From Apostichopus japonicus (Eukaryota; Echinodermata; Holothuroidea; Aspidochirotida; Stichopodidae): a stretch of 64,000 bases of DNA. The stretch spans positions 11,185,213 to 11,249,212 of the forward strand of contig NC_092574.1 of the NCBI RefSeq assembly GCF_037975245.1, in the 5' to 3' direction. How positions within the stretch are numbered: the stretch's first letter is position 1; every line of letters begins with the position of its first letter. Position numbers and translations under genes: made by a program. Below, in pieces: positions 1 to 12,100 of the stretch. Under the pieces are notes generated by a model that searched no databases, was not told where the DNA came from, and saw only the letters and a program-made list of their open reading frames with translations.

Positions 1-88
1 ACGTGCTAGAACATATCTGCAAGCTGAATCTCTGTTATTTGTTTCGATATAAGACTTTTCTCATTATTTTCCTCATTTCTAATTACAG

Positions 89-192
89 TTTGACTTAGTC
101 TGTGATTACAAACACTTGGCTGGTACTACACAAACTATCTTCTACGCCGGTTATCTCGTTGGTTCATGGCTCTCTGGATCGATATCAGACGT
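89..192 (+). CDS. SLC22-like gene, first visible exon
   Basis: Follows the acceptor ATTACAG and enters in phase 0. It encodes [10 protein letters not shown], a helix, and the start of MFS motif A (GSISDV). The donor is GTAAGT, leaving two bases of a split Val codon. Confidence 0.9.
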
Positions 193-3100
193 GTAAGTAA
201 TGGAACAACTATTAATATCGTGCACACTCTCGAGCCATTTATTCTCGTTTGGAATGTCACTCTAAGATATTGCCTTCCATTTATTTATAACATTTGCAAA
301 ATTGCAGCATTTTTTGTTCAAAACTTACATTTTTGCCATGTCCTATTTATGTTCTGAAGATTCATTTCCAGTTAATATTAGATTTTAGAAATATTGCTTT
401 GACATGGACTTGAAATGTCTGAGAAGCAATTTTGGACCAATATGCCGAAATAAAGTAGTCAGATCAGGAAGTCCTTTACGCAATTCCAAACAGCCATGAC
501 GAGAGGTTGGTAGGGAGGAGAGGCGGGGAAGGGAGGGGGCAGGAGTTGCAATTCCGTGCCCAAGCCAAACAAAACCAGCCGTCAACGAAAACTACCATAA
601 CTCTTTTCTGTATTATAATGGAATTGTTCAACATCTTTGTTACGTGAGTTGCAACAAGAACTTGTCTGTTAACGCACGATTACCTGAAACGCACCAATTC
701 ACAGACCGATTCCACGAAAAGTCCTGCTTATGCACGACTTAATTATAGGCCGTTCCCACGAACGCAGGTTTGCTTCACCCTTGATCGACCTATCGAGGGG
801 AGGGCAAATTGCCCCACTCTTTTTCTGCGTGGGAACGGGGCTAGCCCGAGCTTTATCAAGCCCCTCGTGAGAGGTGGGGTTTGGACAGCTAAGCGTTGAC
901 AAATGTTGACAAATGTAAATAAACAACTGCCTCGGGGTGTAGTCAATACGTTAACACCAGCAAACACAAAACTGTTTTTAAAATATCAGGAAACAAACGT
1001 TATGATAACGTTATAAATAATATTATTAAAACGTTAAATGTTGAGTCGCTAGAATAGCAGGATAACGTTTTCCCAACGTTTTATATAACATTATTTCGAT
1101 GTCAGCACAACGTTTTTAAGATGTTGAAGAAAATGTTGTATGATAACATATTGACAAATGTTATGACTACGTTATAAAATAACGTTATTAAAACGTTAAA
1201 TGTTGAGTCGCTAGAATAGCAGGTTAACATTTCACAATGTTTCATATAACATTATTTCGATGTCAGCACAATGTCTTTGAAATGTTTCAGAAAAAGTTGT
1301 AAAGACGTTATAGTAATGTTTTGACAATGCTATAACGTTATAGAAAATGTCATGACAGCATTTCCAAAACTTCTGTCAGTACTTTAGATGGGTTATTCGA
1401 GTTTTAAATGTAATGAAACATTATATTCAGAATGGTTGACGATGTCTGGTGCTTCCAACACTGTCAGAAAAGAGTTAATAAGACTTGACTGCTTCTGTAC
1501 TGTCAATTTATTGTAATAAAGCACAAATTTCTGACCTCCACCAGCATCACTATAGGGTTCTTCTATGTTTGAACATGGTATATTTCAACAATGGAAATCA
1601 GTTATGAAGATTTTCAAAGTATACAAAGGAACCCCCCCCCCCAACCCAACACCCCTAAAGAAGAGTGCTATTCATTCAAAAGTGTTATTCATCACGTATA
1701 GATGCTCATGTTATATCACACCACGCAGGTATAGTACGGTTCACCTTGGGCATCCCTGCAAACCTAACTGTATTTATTTAGTATTTTGACTTATATGCAA
1801 GCTTGAAATTGCATTGTGTACCAATAACAATTCTAGAAGTTGCTTATATGGCATTAGCAGTATGGGTACTGGGATTTTAAAACTTGCGTCCACGGGACGC
1901 AACATCTTAAAAATGTTTGAAACTATGAATGTTTGAAAGTAAAACTTGCGTTCATGCTACTCTCCTCCATGATAACCTGCACTTTAAAAAACCTCTACAG
2001 GAACGCGCAATACTTTAATGTATAATGACCCTGACAATACGCTGACTTGTGCGTAAGGGAAGCGTGTAGCGGTATGCCTATAATGTGTACCAAAATAAAA
2101 AGAAAGATGAAACCTTTAATTAATATACAATCTGAAAAAATGACTGTTAAATTGCGAAGCGAGAACTTTGGCCGTAGACAAGCTACCATATTTGCAGGCC
2201 TGGACGGCATACAATGCACACTGCTGTACGGTACATAACCATAGTACGGTGCGAGGTCATGTTATACTAGGCTATATGTATATGCTGTGAGTTGTTGGAA
2301 ATCAAGTCAAACGAGTGTCTTTACATAATGCCAACATTAAATACGAGCACCAGTCAACTGATTTAAGTGAACCATTCAATGTTGCGTGCTTATGCCGTGC
2401 ATGTCGAAAACAAGTAAAACGACTAATTCTATAGACAAAATGCCAGCATAAAAATACTGTTCTTGTCAACTGATTTGAGTGAACCGATAAATTATGCGTG
2501 AATATGCCATGAATGTCGGCAATCAAGCAAAACGAGTGTCTAGACATACTGCCAGCATAAAAATACTGAACTTCTTAATTGCTTAAGTCGAAACATTAAA
2601 GGAATAACGAAGGCAGGGATCAGTGGCGTAGGAAGGTACATTTGAGTGGGCGGCTGAAGACTGATGGCCGGCCTGGGGGAGGGGTTTAAGGTGCAATATA
2701 GCACTCTTCAACACCCACTCCAATTTGTAAACTTAATTTTGTATTTTCACCTGGCCTTAGATGCAATTTGGTGCTCCAAATGAGATATTTTTTCTCATTT
2801 GGAAATGAAAAAGGGGTTTTCTGACTTGCGAACCGGGGGCGGGGGGGGGGGGCGGAATGATACTTCAGATTTTATTCAACATGACACTTTTGATATATTA
2901 GCTGTCAAAGATGACTTCGTTTTGTACAGAGCAACTTTAAACCTCATTAATTAATATTGAGAATAGCTAAAACCATGAAATTTTGTAAGCTGTACAAACT
3001 GTATGTTTATTACTAAAGTAAAAGACCCTCACATTTCTCACATGGTTATGTTGTCAAAAATGGCATCAAAAACCTTTCCTTATGCTGAATCGCAGAACAA

Positions 3101-6100
3101 GCAACTTCAGAGCTGCACAACTTGCAAACATATAAATTACAGGAAGCATTGTAATCGGATTAAGTTCCTCTTAATTACTATACATAATGCTACACCTAAC
3201 TTTGATAATTTTCTCCAAAAGTTGTACCTTCTTTGTGTAACATCATCTTAATAACATTTTAATAACATCAAATAAAACGTTTTGTCAAACACATTTTACT
3301 ATATCACTAAAGCGTTTTTAGTCGTAACATATACGTTATAGTGATATTTTAAAAACGTTATTACTTCATCCTGGGTTTCATTTGCCTGTTAGGATTTTAA
3401 ATAGGGTACTGGTAATTTGCTGAAGTTACAAACACACCCCCCAAAAACAGGTTGCTCTTTATTTAGTACTCTCTTTTTAATAACATCTTAATAATATATT
3501 TACAACATCAAGCATAATGTTTTGCTGAAATGATTTTTGGACATTTTGACGATGTTTTCAAAATGTTATCATTCTGTATTAAACAAGATTTTTTAAAACG
3601 TTGTAATGTTACTTTAATAACATTACGTTTTAAAAAGTTTGGTGAAAACATTTTAATGGCATTAATAACATGTTTTAAGTCTTAATCAAAACATTTTAAT
3701 GATGTTATAATAATGTTATGACACTCAGAACAAACTCAGCGATATTTTGATCAAATGAATGCTTTCCTCTGCAGGTATAGCTTTGTTGAATTGAAATTGC
3801 TACTTATTTTCCATTTTTTTAAAGCTTTTTTCAATGCCTTCCTCTAAACGTTTTCAGAACATTTTTACAACATTTGTGGAAAATATTTTCTAAAAAATGT
3901 TAAGAAAATATTATTAAAACGTTTCATGTTTTAATATGATATCTACAAAATGTTATATATTACAATACATTTTGAAATAACATTTGTTTGCCCTTCTCAA
4001 AATGTGATATACACGTTATGTGTTTGCTGGGCAGATATGCGTTTCATCAAAGTTGACTCGAGCATAACGACTCTTGCTTGCCCGTAGAGTGCACCTTAAG
4101 ATCTACTATTTACGTCCTTACGTCACAGATGATGAATATTCAGAGATGTGATTTTTTTTGTCCTATTTCTCTTTCAGGATTGGTCGATACTATACTTTTT
4201 TCCTCTCCGTTGCCATAGACTTTGTAGCAGGGATGGCTCTCTCATTTGCGCCTTCATTTTGGTACTTCTGTCTCTTCCGGTTTATTGTCGGAGTTGCAAA
4301 CATTTCTTTGTATTTGACAAGTTTCGTGATTGGTTAGTAAATTGTTTGTCGAGTTCTCGTTATTTTAAATTTCATTCGTTTATAATTTATATTGGATATT
4401 CAACTGTTTCTATTTGCACCTTATGCAAGTTTGGTAAATGCAACGACATTGCATGTATTCTTGATTGGTGATTGGCGATCTTGAATAAACTGAGTTTTCT
4501 ATGCCAATGCAATAACTGCATATACTGCATAAGTATATAATGATGTGTAGTCATAAGTCAAATGGGTAAAAACAGGTAGGGGGATTTTTAATAGAGCCTA
4601 TAGCGTAATTTGCTAATACCTTCCCTTCCTCCCATCCGACCCACCTCTCCACAATGGATGGAGTGACAGGTTTCTACAGTTATAGGCCGGCGGGCTGACG
4701 GATATCGATGTAAGTTATTTTCTAACATCAAGTTGTTACGGAATGGCAACAGGCAAAGCATGCAGATACTTTACGTACCCAGGAAGAAAATAAATGGATA
4801 GATAGCGTCGTTTTATGTATCGATCAAATATAGTTCTCGTTCAATCACCTTCTTTCACCAATCTGTGCAATATTAGTTATAGGGCTAAATTAATTACTGT
4901 AATTACTTAAACACTGAACTTAGGCTTTAGATGCAGTGTTTGTTATATAATTAAAAGTACCTTATTAAGTACCAGGGTAGGAGTTGGTCTGTAGATCTTC
5001 TGGTAGCGCCTTGCGAAGACTTGAAATCCTCGCGAGACGAGTTTCGACGAATGCTGACTTCTGTTCAAACCGATGCCGATGAACCACAATCAGTGTGTTC
5101 AACTAGTCGTTGAATAAATATATATATATATTTATACGAATAGATGTCGTGTCTATTAACACTGTACAACCAGGGGCGTATCCAGGATTTTCCAATGGGG
5201 GGGGGGGCGGGGCGTCAGGCATGAATGATCGCCGTCCTGGGGGATGGGTCTAAGGGGAGGGGTGTACAATTTTTGCTTTCGAAGAAGGGCTGAAATGCAA
5301 AATGGTGTCATATGCATGGGCGGCGATCCGTACTTCCGAGTGGGGGGGGGGGGGGACATGACCTTGTTGACTATCTAAGCGTAGCGCCACCATGAGTTGG
5401 CGCGAAGCGTACAAGAAAATTTTGGGATTAACAAACCCTCTACATGGCCGGAAACGGCACTTCCCGAGGTTTCCAAGCGGCATATACCCAACTTTAAAAT
5501 AGGGATGTCATGTCCGAAATATCTCATAATCAGGATCCAAAATACTTTTTTTTTTAATTTCGGGTGTTATTTTGGGAAAATTGCACCTGTCAATCTTGTT
5601 TCAGGCGCAACGTTAGAATGTTCGAGAGCTCTTTTATATTATTCGATGAAGAAAATGGCCTCATGCAGGCTATTATAGGCCTATACACATGCAATACACA
5701 ATTACACATAGTTACATTCCTAGGTACCGATTGCTAGGGCATCCAGGTGAAACGTGTATTAAGCATTACCCTGGTTACATGAGATTCTCAGCTGTTCGAG
5801 GGAACATGTACGTGTGTAGGCCTACTATAGGGCCTATATGAATACTATGAGGGTGCATATATGTACTATATCAATACCGTGGGCGCAATAATACATTTTG
5901 TTGGTATAGGGCCAATGAAGCCTACAGTCAACTATATTTGCTTTATAAAGACGCTTTATTTGAAAAGATCGCACTGCGTTTATGGTAGGCGAGAAATGAA
6001 GCTAAAAAAGAGCCGTACATTAACGAAGATGCATAAATGTAGGCATGAAAATATTCTTATCCCTGGCATTTGGTGGGGGGGGGGATATGGTGCATTACAT

Positions 6101-9100
6101 CCCTCCACCCATTTTCATGGGGGAATATATCCCCCCTCCACCCAGGATCGCCGCCCATGGCCATATGTGATCCATTTTTCGACCTTAATAATAAGCAACA
6201 TTTCCAGTAAATATGGACACAAAATGCACAATTTAGTATGGCTGGCATGTCACTTAGTGTTTATAGTGATAATACAAACACAATTACCATCTATGTTTCT
6301 AAAACTATTATGCCGCCGAACTTCGCCAGAACCTTTTTTTGGCAAACAAAAAATAAAGCATACGGGAGGGGGGGGGGGGGGTTGAGCGATCACCGACATC
6401 TCACATAAAGGTCGTCATCAATTTTTTTTTTTTTTTTGCTAAACTTTTTTTTTTGGTGACGGCCAATGGGGGGGGCGCGCCTGTTGCGCCCCCTGGATAC
6501 GCCCCTGGTACAACAGTAGTAATCAGTAATAGGTTGAGTGACACTAACAGGTTAATAGGTAATTAACTACTAGCGTAGGTCCGTGGCCGTAGTAGTACAA
6601 TATTGTGCGTATGACAACGAGCAAATAGGCCATATAGGGCTTCTGAACACAGGAAAAGCCACGAGACGGTCTTCTGGAGGTATATCTCTCTCTCGCCTCC
6701 TTGAAGATCAAACCATTTATACCAGTTCAGCTTTGTTCTGGATGTTTCTGGCATTCTCTCGTTGAACGATTTATATAAATAGAAACACACCTTCTGGATG
6801 TTTCTTGCATCTTCCCAGCAGTTATTCACTGCATAATATACAGTGTAGTGGAAGTTCTGGACCATTCCGAAAATTTCCTTGGAACGCCAATACGATAAAA
6901 AAAAGTAATACACATTGTACTGTATCCTAACGAAGACCATAGTCCAAGGTAGTCTGCATGCTTTCTGCTGAGCATCGATTCCGAGCATCTGGCTCGTAGG
7001 CCTAAAAGATTTGCGGAAAGGCCTTCAAACCAAAGTCTTCAAGCTTATTCTGTATAGGGCTCCTTCTGTATTACTTTCATAGTAGATGGAGGCAGACTCG
7101 TAGGCCACGCCCACTTGGCATATAAGAGTCGAGATTGATGCATATTAACCAGTTGTTAAGTTTCATCAGCCACTGTTGGGACAATTTCCTAATGCTAATA
7201 CATCTCTAAACTGTACTGCAATATCATGCTCTCGAAGCAAAAGTATTGTCAGTACAAACAGTTCCTAACCTAGATCTGATAGAAACATGGCATTCATACT
7301 GCTCGTACTGACAATACGATTGCTCTAAAGCGGGAAAAAACACTACAGTATATACAAAATTGTCCCAACTGGGTGGGTGGTTTCATGAACTTCACCTTTC
7401 GTACGAAACATGCAGACAAAACTCAAGTTCACAGTACATGACTCTGCAAACTTTACACGTTATGAAATCTTGATAGAAAACGTCGGATGTTTAGATATGT
7501 TATTTCATTCACTGAGCTCATATTATGACTGACAGCTTATTTTCTTTCAATCATTTGCAGTTACTGAATTAGTCGGTCCATCCAAACGTATAGTTAGTGG
7601 CGTATCGGTGGGCTGTGCTTTCGCTGCGGGGTACATGCTTTTGGCGCTACTGGCATATTTCGTTCGTGACTGGAGAACCTTACAACGAATTGCATCTCTT
7701 TCGCTGTTACCAATATTTGCCTTTATGCCGTGAGTACATGAATCAAGATGAACTACGTAGTTACATCATAGGCCTTTAAATACTGCGTCGTTATAACATG
7801 GAAGAACGAATAGGGAATGGAGAAATAACGGTTCTTTGTCTCTCTCATTTGTGTTTATCTTCTATATAGGGAGGGAATAGATGTGTATGGGTGGGTGTGT
7901 ATGATGTAGGTAATATGACTTTCGATGTTTACCTCGTATAATTTAAGTAAAAAGGTTAAACCTTATTAACCTATGGTTGAGACAAAAGTTCAAACGTGTT
8001 TCTCACTTTAAGTGTATACCAATTATCCATGTTAAATGTATACACGTCATCAATATAAGTGTATGTTTATACAAGGTAGTTATATTAAGTATACAGAAAT
8101 TATCCATATTAAGTACATATAAAATGTCTATATTAAGTTTATACAAAATATCTATATTAAGTATATACAAAGTATCAATATAATGTACATAAATATAAGA
8201 TATTCATATAAAGTACATATAAAATATATGTATTATGTTTATGAAAAGTATCTGTATTAAGTACATACAAAGTAACCATATAATGTACATATATACAAGG
8301 TATTCGTATCAAGTAGACCTATAAAGTATCCATATTAAGTACATACCAACTATCCATTAAAGGTATATACAATGTGTCAATACTAAAATATATACAAGGT
8401 ATCCATATCAAGTATATACAAAATATCCATATTAAGTATGTACAAAGTAACTAAATTAAGTCTATACGACGTATCCATATGAGGTATATAAGAAAAGTCT
8501 TCATATTAAGTATAAATAACGTAGTCATGGGAAGTATGTACAAATTATCGTCGCCATTTGTAGTACATCCTTTGACTAAGAACTATAAGAGCCTGCTCTT
8601 CATGTGAACGTAATTGTTTGTGATAAAATTGAACCATTTTGCGAGTTTGAGAGCTACATACCTCAACACAAACTTGTACATGCCTACTCTTTCCGAAACA
8701 GATTCAAAGCGTTATGTGTTTGACAAGTGTTTTTTTTTCATTGATTATCAGACGAAAACCCATATAGTTCTCGAGAGAATTTATCAACACTTTTGTTTTA
8801 CCTTCAAATTATTTAATTTACATTTTAATTCATTCTATATCTAGTTTTTTACCCGAATCTCCACGTTGGCTGATGGACCGAAAGAAATATGACAAGGCAG
8901 AAGAAATTTTGAAGACAATTGCCAGAGTAAACAGGACTGAGGATAAGCTTTCTTCGTTAAGCAAGGTAATATACACAACATAAAACGACTGGCGTTATCT
9001 TATCCATTATCTGCTATGCCTTGCTATATAATAAAACAAATATATTGTACATCCATACATTGATTAGTTTTAACACTTGATCAGGGTACAAAGACTAAGT

Positions 9101-12100
9101 TTGAAAAGTACAAGTTATACCTAATATTGAATGGAAGTAACTAAAAACTTCAAGATTTAACAAGTAGTATACTCTGTAAATGAACAAAAATGAGGCAACA
9201 AAAAACCCACATGATATACATATATAAGCAACCCCCCTCCCCTCCCCCCCCCGTTATGGTGCAGACAACTTTCTATATAAAGCTTAAACTTAATCGTACG
9301 CCTGACGTTCTGATTCTCTATTCGTCTATCTGTTCATATGTCTGTAAGTTCTTACATTGGTTCTTCTTGTTGCTTCCTCATCTATGACTTTATAGGCTGG
9401 TGTACTTCAGTCACCTCCATTTGTTTCTGGGTTTTTTGTTCTCGATGATGATTCTGTTTAATCGAAAGGAAAACCTGCAAAGGTTGACAACCCATCTCCC
9501 TATCACTCTCCACCTCTCTCTCTCACTCTTAGGATTCAGAGCAGACGGATGAAGATGCTCCAAAACCTACTTTTATTGACCTATTCAGAGGGCCACGTCT
9601 GCGCATGGCGTCGCTTGCCTTGTTTTGTGTTTGGTAAGAACATAGTTATGGAGCTATAAACAGTTTATAGCTCCATGGTTATATGTAGTTTCAGGCTCTC
9701 AGCCATGTACGAACGGAATTCAAATTTCACTAAGTTAGGAAAACATAAGTAGGCTACTTCCCTTTCTAATTAAGCAGTATGAAACAGGTGTTATGGAAAT
9801 TCACTGCGAATTTTCTCCATCTTGAACGAATGGCTTCTTATCCCAAAAAAAATCGTTTCGTTCAACATGGAGAAAACTCGCAGTGAATTTCCATTCGTAT
9901 TAGAGGTTATATGGATAAATAAAGTACATGGATAAATGGTTATGAAAAGCATTGTAGGGCAGATTTTGTTCTTTCGAGGACCGGGATGAAATCTTTCCCT
10001 CGCCGCATTTTGCCCAGTTTGCTTAGCGATAACCACTGATATATCATCTGAAAGATGCCTGCATTCTTCATGGCACCATGTTTTCTTCTTCTTGTAGGTT
10101 CGTGTGTAGTCTTGTTTACTTTGCGATATCTCTCAACACGGCTAAGCTGGGCGATGATGACTATTTTACGTTTTTTCTATCTGGACTGGTAGAGATACCA
10201 GCCGGCCTGATCTGTATTCCTCTGCTGCAGTCACCCCTTGGTAGGCGGTATTCAATGCTGCTGATTATGGTGCTTTTGGGGTTGTCATGTTTAGCAGCTG
10301 TTGTACTGTGTGAGTATATAACGTGTAATATGAGGTTTGATGGAGAAGGACACGTCGAAAACTTAAAAAAAGAGATTAATTCGGAGAGGAAACATAGAAT
10401 AATACTTCTTTACCAAACGTTGCGATATTTTCTGACATTTAAGAGCTGAATTTCCGAGTTTCTGTTTACCTCCATAATATGTGAACGTTAAGGTGGTGGT
10501 GACAATACTTAAATATGTTAAGCAGAAGCCTTTGTTTCAAAAACCGTAAGATTGCTGACACAATTGCGTACAATCCACATACAGACAGTAACGTATAGGT
10601 TCTGTTCATCTTGATGATAAATTACGAGTTGGTACCGTAATTTATGTGTTACTTTTTAAAATGTGCAATAAATACTTATTCATTTAGAAATTCGTTTTTT
10701 TTTTCAAATAAAAATTATGACACACTAATCAAATGCTATTTTTTAGGTATGTTATATGATAAAATTATCTTTAATTTGAATTAAGTTCTAACGGGGAGAT
10801 TTAATTGCTAATTTTTAAATATGCCCAAGGATAATCATACATTGTCTCAAAACTGTTGAATTAATGTAACTTGGGAAAGTAATCATCTAACGGATATATA
10901 CACATCGATAGTGCAGAACATTTATGGGTACTGCTGGTTTTATCTAAAATAAAATGAATATATTACTCTATAACAAAAGGTCGAATTATAGGCGTTCTTT
11001 TCGATTAATGTGAAGGTATGTGTGAGCACGAGGCGTACTATCATCATGAGGTAGGAGGCAGGGGGTATAGCAAGCTTCCAAAAAGTGGGGGGGGGGGGAG
11101 CACAACATCTGAGGGGCCCTTTCTCATTCAACAACCACCACTCGTTATGCACGTTATGTATACATGCCCCCCGGCTCCTACCCCCGTCGTAGGAGGGCAA
11201 GTCCGTAGACAACATCAGGTGGATACAATCCAAGAAACCGGGGGAAAATGTACTTGGTATTTCACTATAAAGAAACCTGACCCAGTTTGGTAATGGAAGG
11301 GAGAATTGAATGTGAGCCTGGATGGAGCAGGGGGAGCTTAGTGGTTTCACATTGTCACAGGACATTGCCCGTCTATCGCGGCATCACAGCCGCATGCATA
11401 CAACACAATTGTAAAATTAAATCGGGGTATTCCCCGCAAGCAAACTTCTTCCTCCCTAGCGCCAAGGTCGCTGAGTATGTATACGTTAATTTCCATCGGT
11501 CAGAAGTCTTCCTCATTGTGTATAACAACTGTATAGGTAAAATCTACGTAATATGCTACTGGCATATATAGCTGATTCTCTCAACGTTAGTTCAATGTGA
11601 AAAGAAAAACCCATAAGATGACCTGTCCGTTGTACCAATGGTCAGCAATTTGGGCGTTTCGAAACGGTAGGCTCAATTTATCGCAAGTAATTATTTTCCC
11701 CCCCAAAGGTTAATTAATAACTGAAACTATATTTGTATACACACCACGTTTTCAAGTACCATTTTTACTGTGTTTTTCTTTCAGCGAAAGGCGTATTGCT
11801 CACTGTCATTGCCATGATCGGAAAATTCTTCGTGTCGACGTCATATTCTATGGTGTACTTATTCTCGGCGGAGATTTTCCCAACCATTGTTAGGTTAGAA
11901 ATTAATATATCTAATTAGTCATTATATATTTGAGTTGTTCCGAACGGTAGCCTGATGAAATGTCTCAATCAGGAAAATAATCGTAGAATGTGGCAGTACA
12001 ATGCTTGTTTGACGTTCAACATGAGGTGGACCATTACTTGTCTTTGTAGTATAAATCTTGGGAAATGCTTATGACATTTACAAGCGTTGTTTGAGATCCA

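Larger units (their letters stand above)
957..4030. mobile_element. Large non-coding element bounded by inverted CCAGCAAACACA ends, with AACGTT-rich subterminal repeats
   Basis: CCAGCAAACACA at 957-968 matches the reverse complement of 4019-4030. Both subterminal regions (about 980-1390 and 3240-3990) are filled with AACGTT and AACATT words. On the left an about 169-bp unit containing GTTGAGTCGCTAGAATAGCAG is repeated (around 1042 and 1211). The interior has short direct repeats at 2303-2575 and a fragment of another miniature element at 2631-2860. No transposase-like frame is seen. It fills most of the 193-4177 intron. Target duplications are not clear, so the ends are inferred. Confidence 0.5.

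Noticed and set aside
5397-5678. Frames sharing peptides like [18 protein letters not shown] at several places (5250, 14103, 48076, 48902)
   Set aside because: The shared peptide comes from the conserved DNA core of family 1 elements read in one frame. Frames are short, differ at their ends and lack any transposase motif.
6563-6988. 141-codon minus-strand frame
   Set aside because: No recognisable domain and no splice partners; within an SLC22 intron just after a transposon. Most likely chance.
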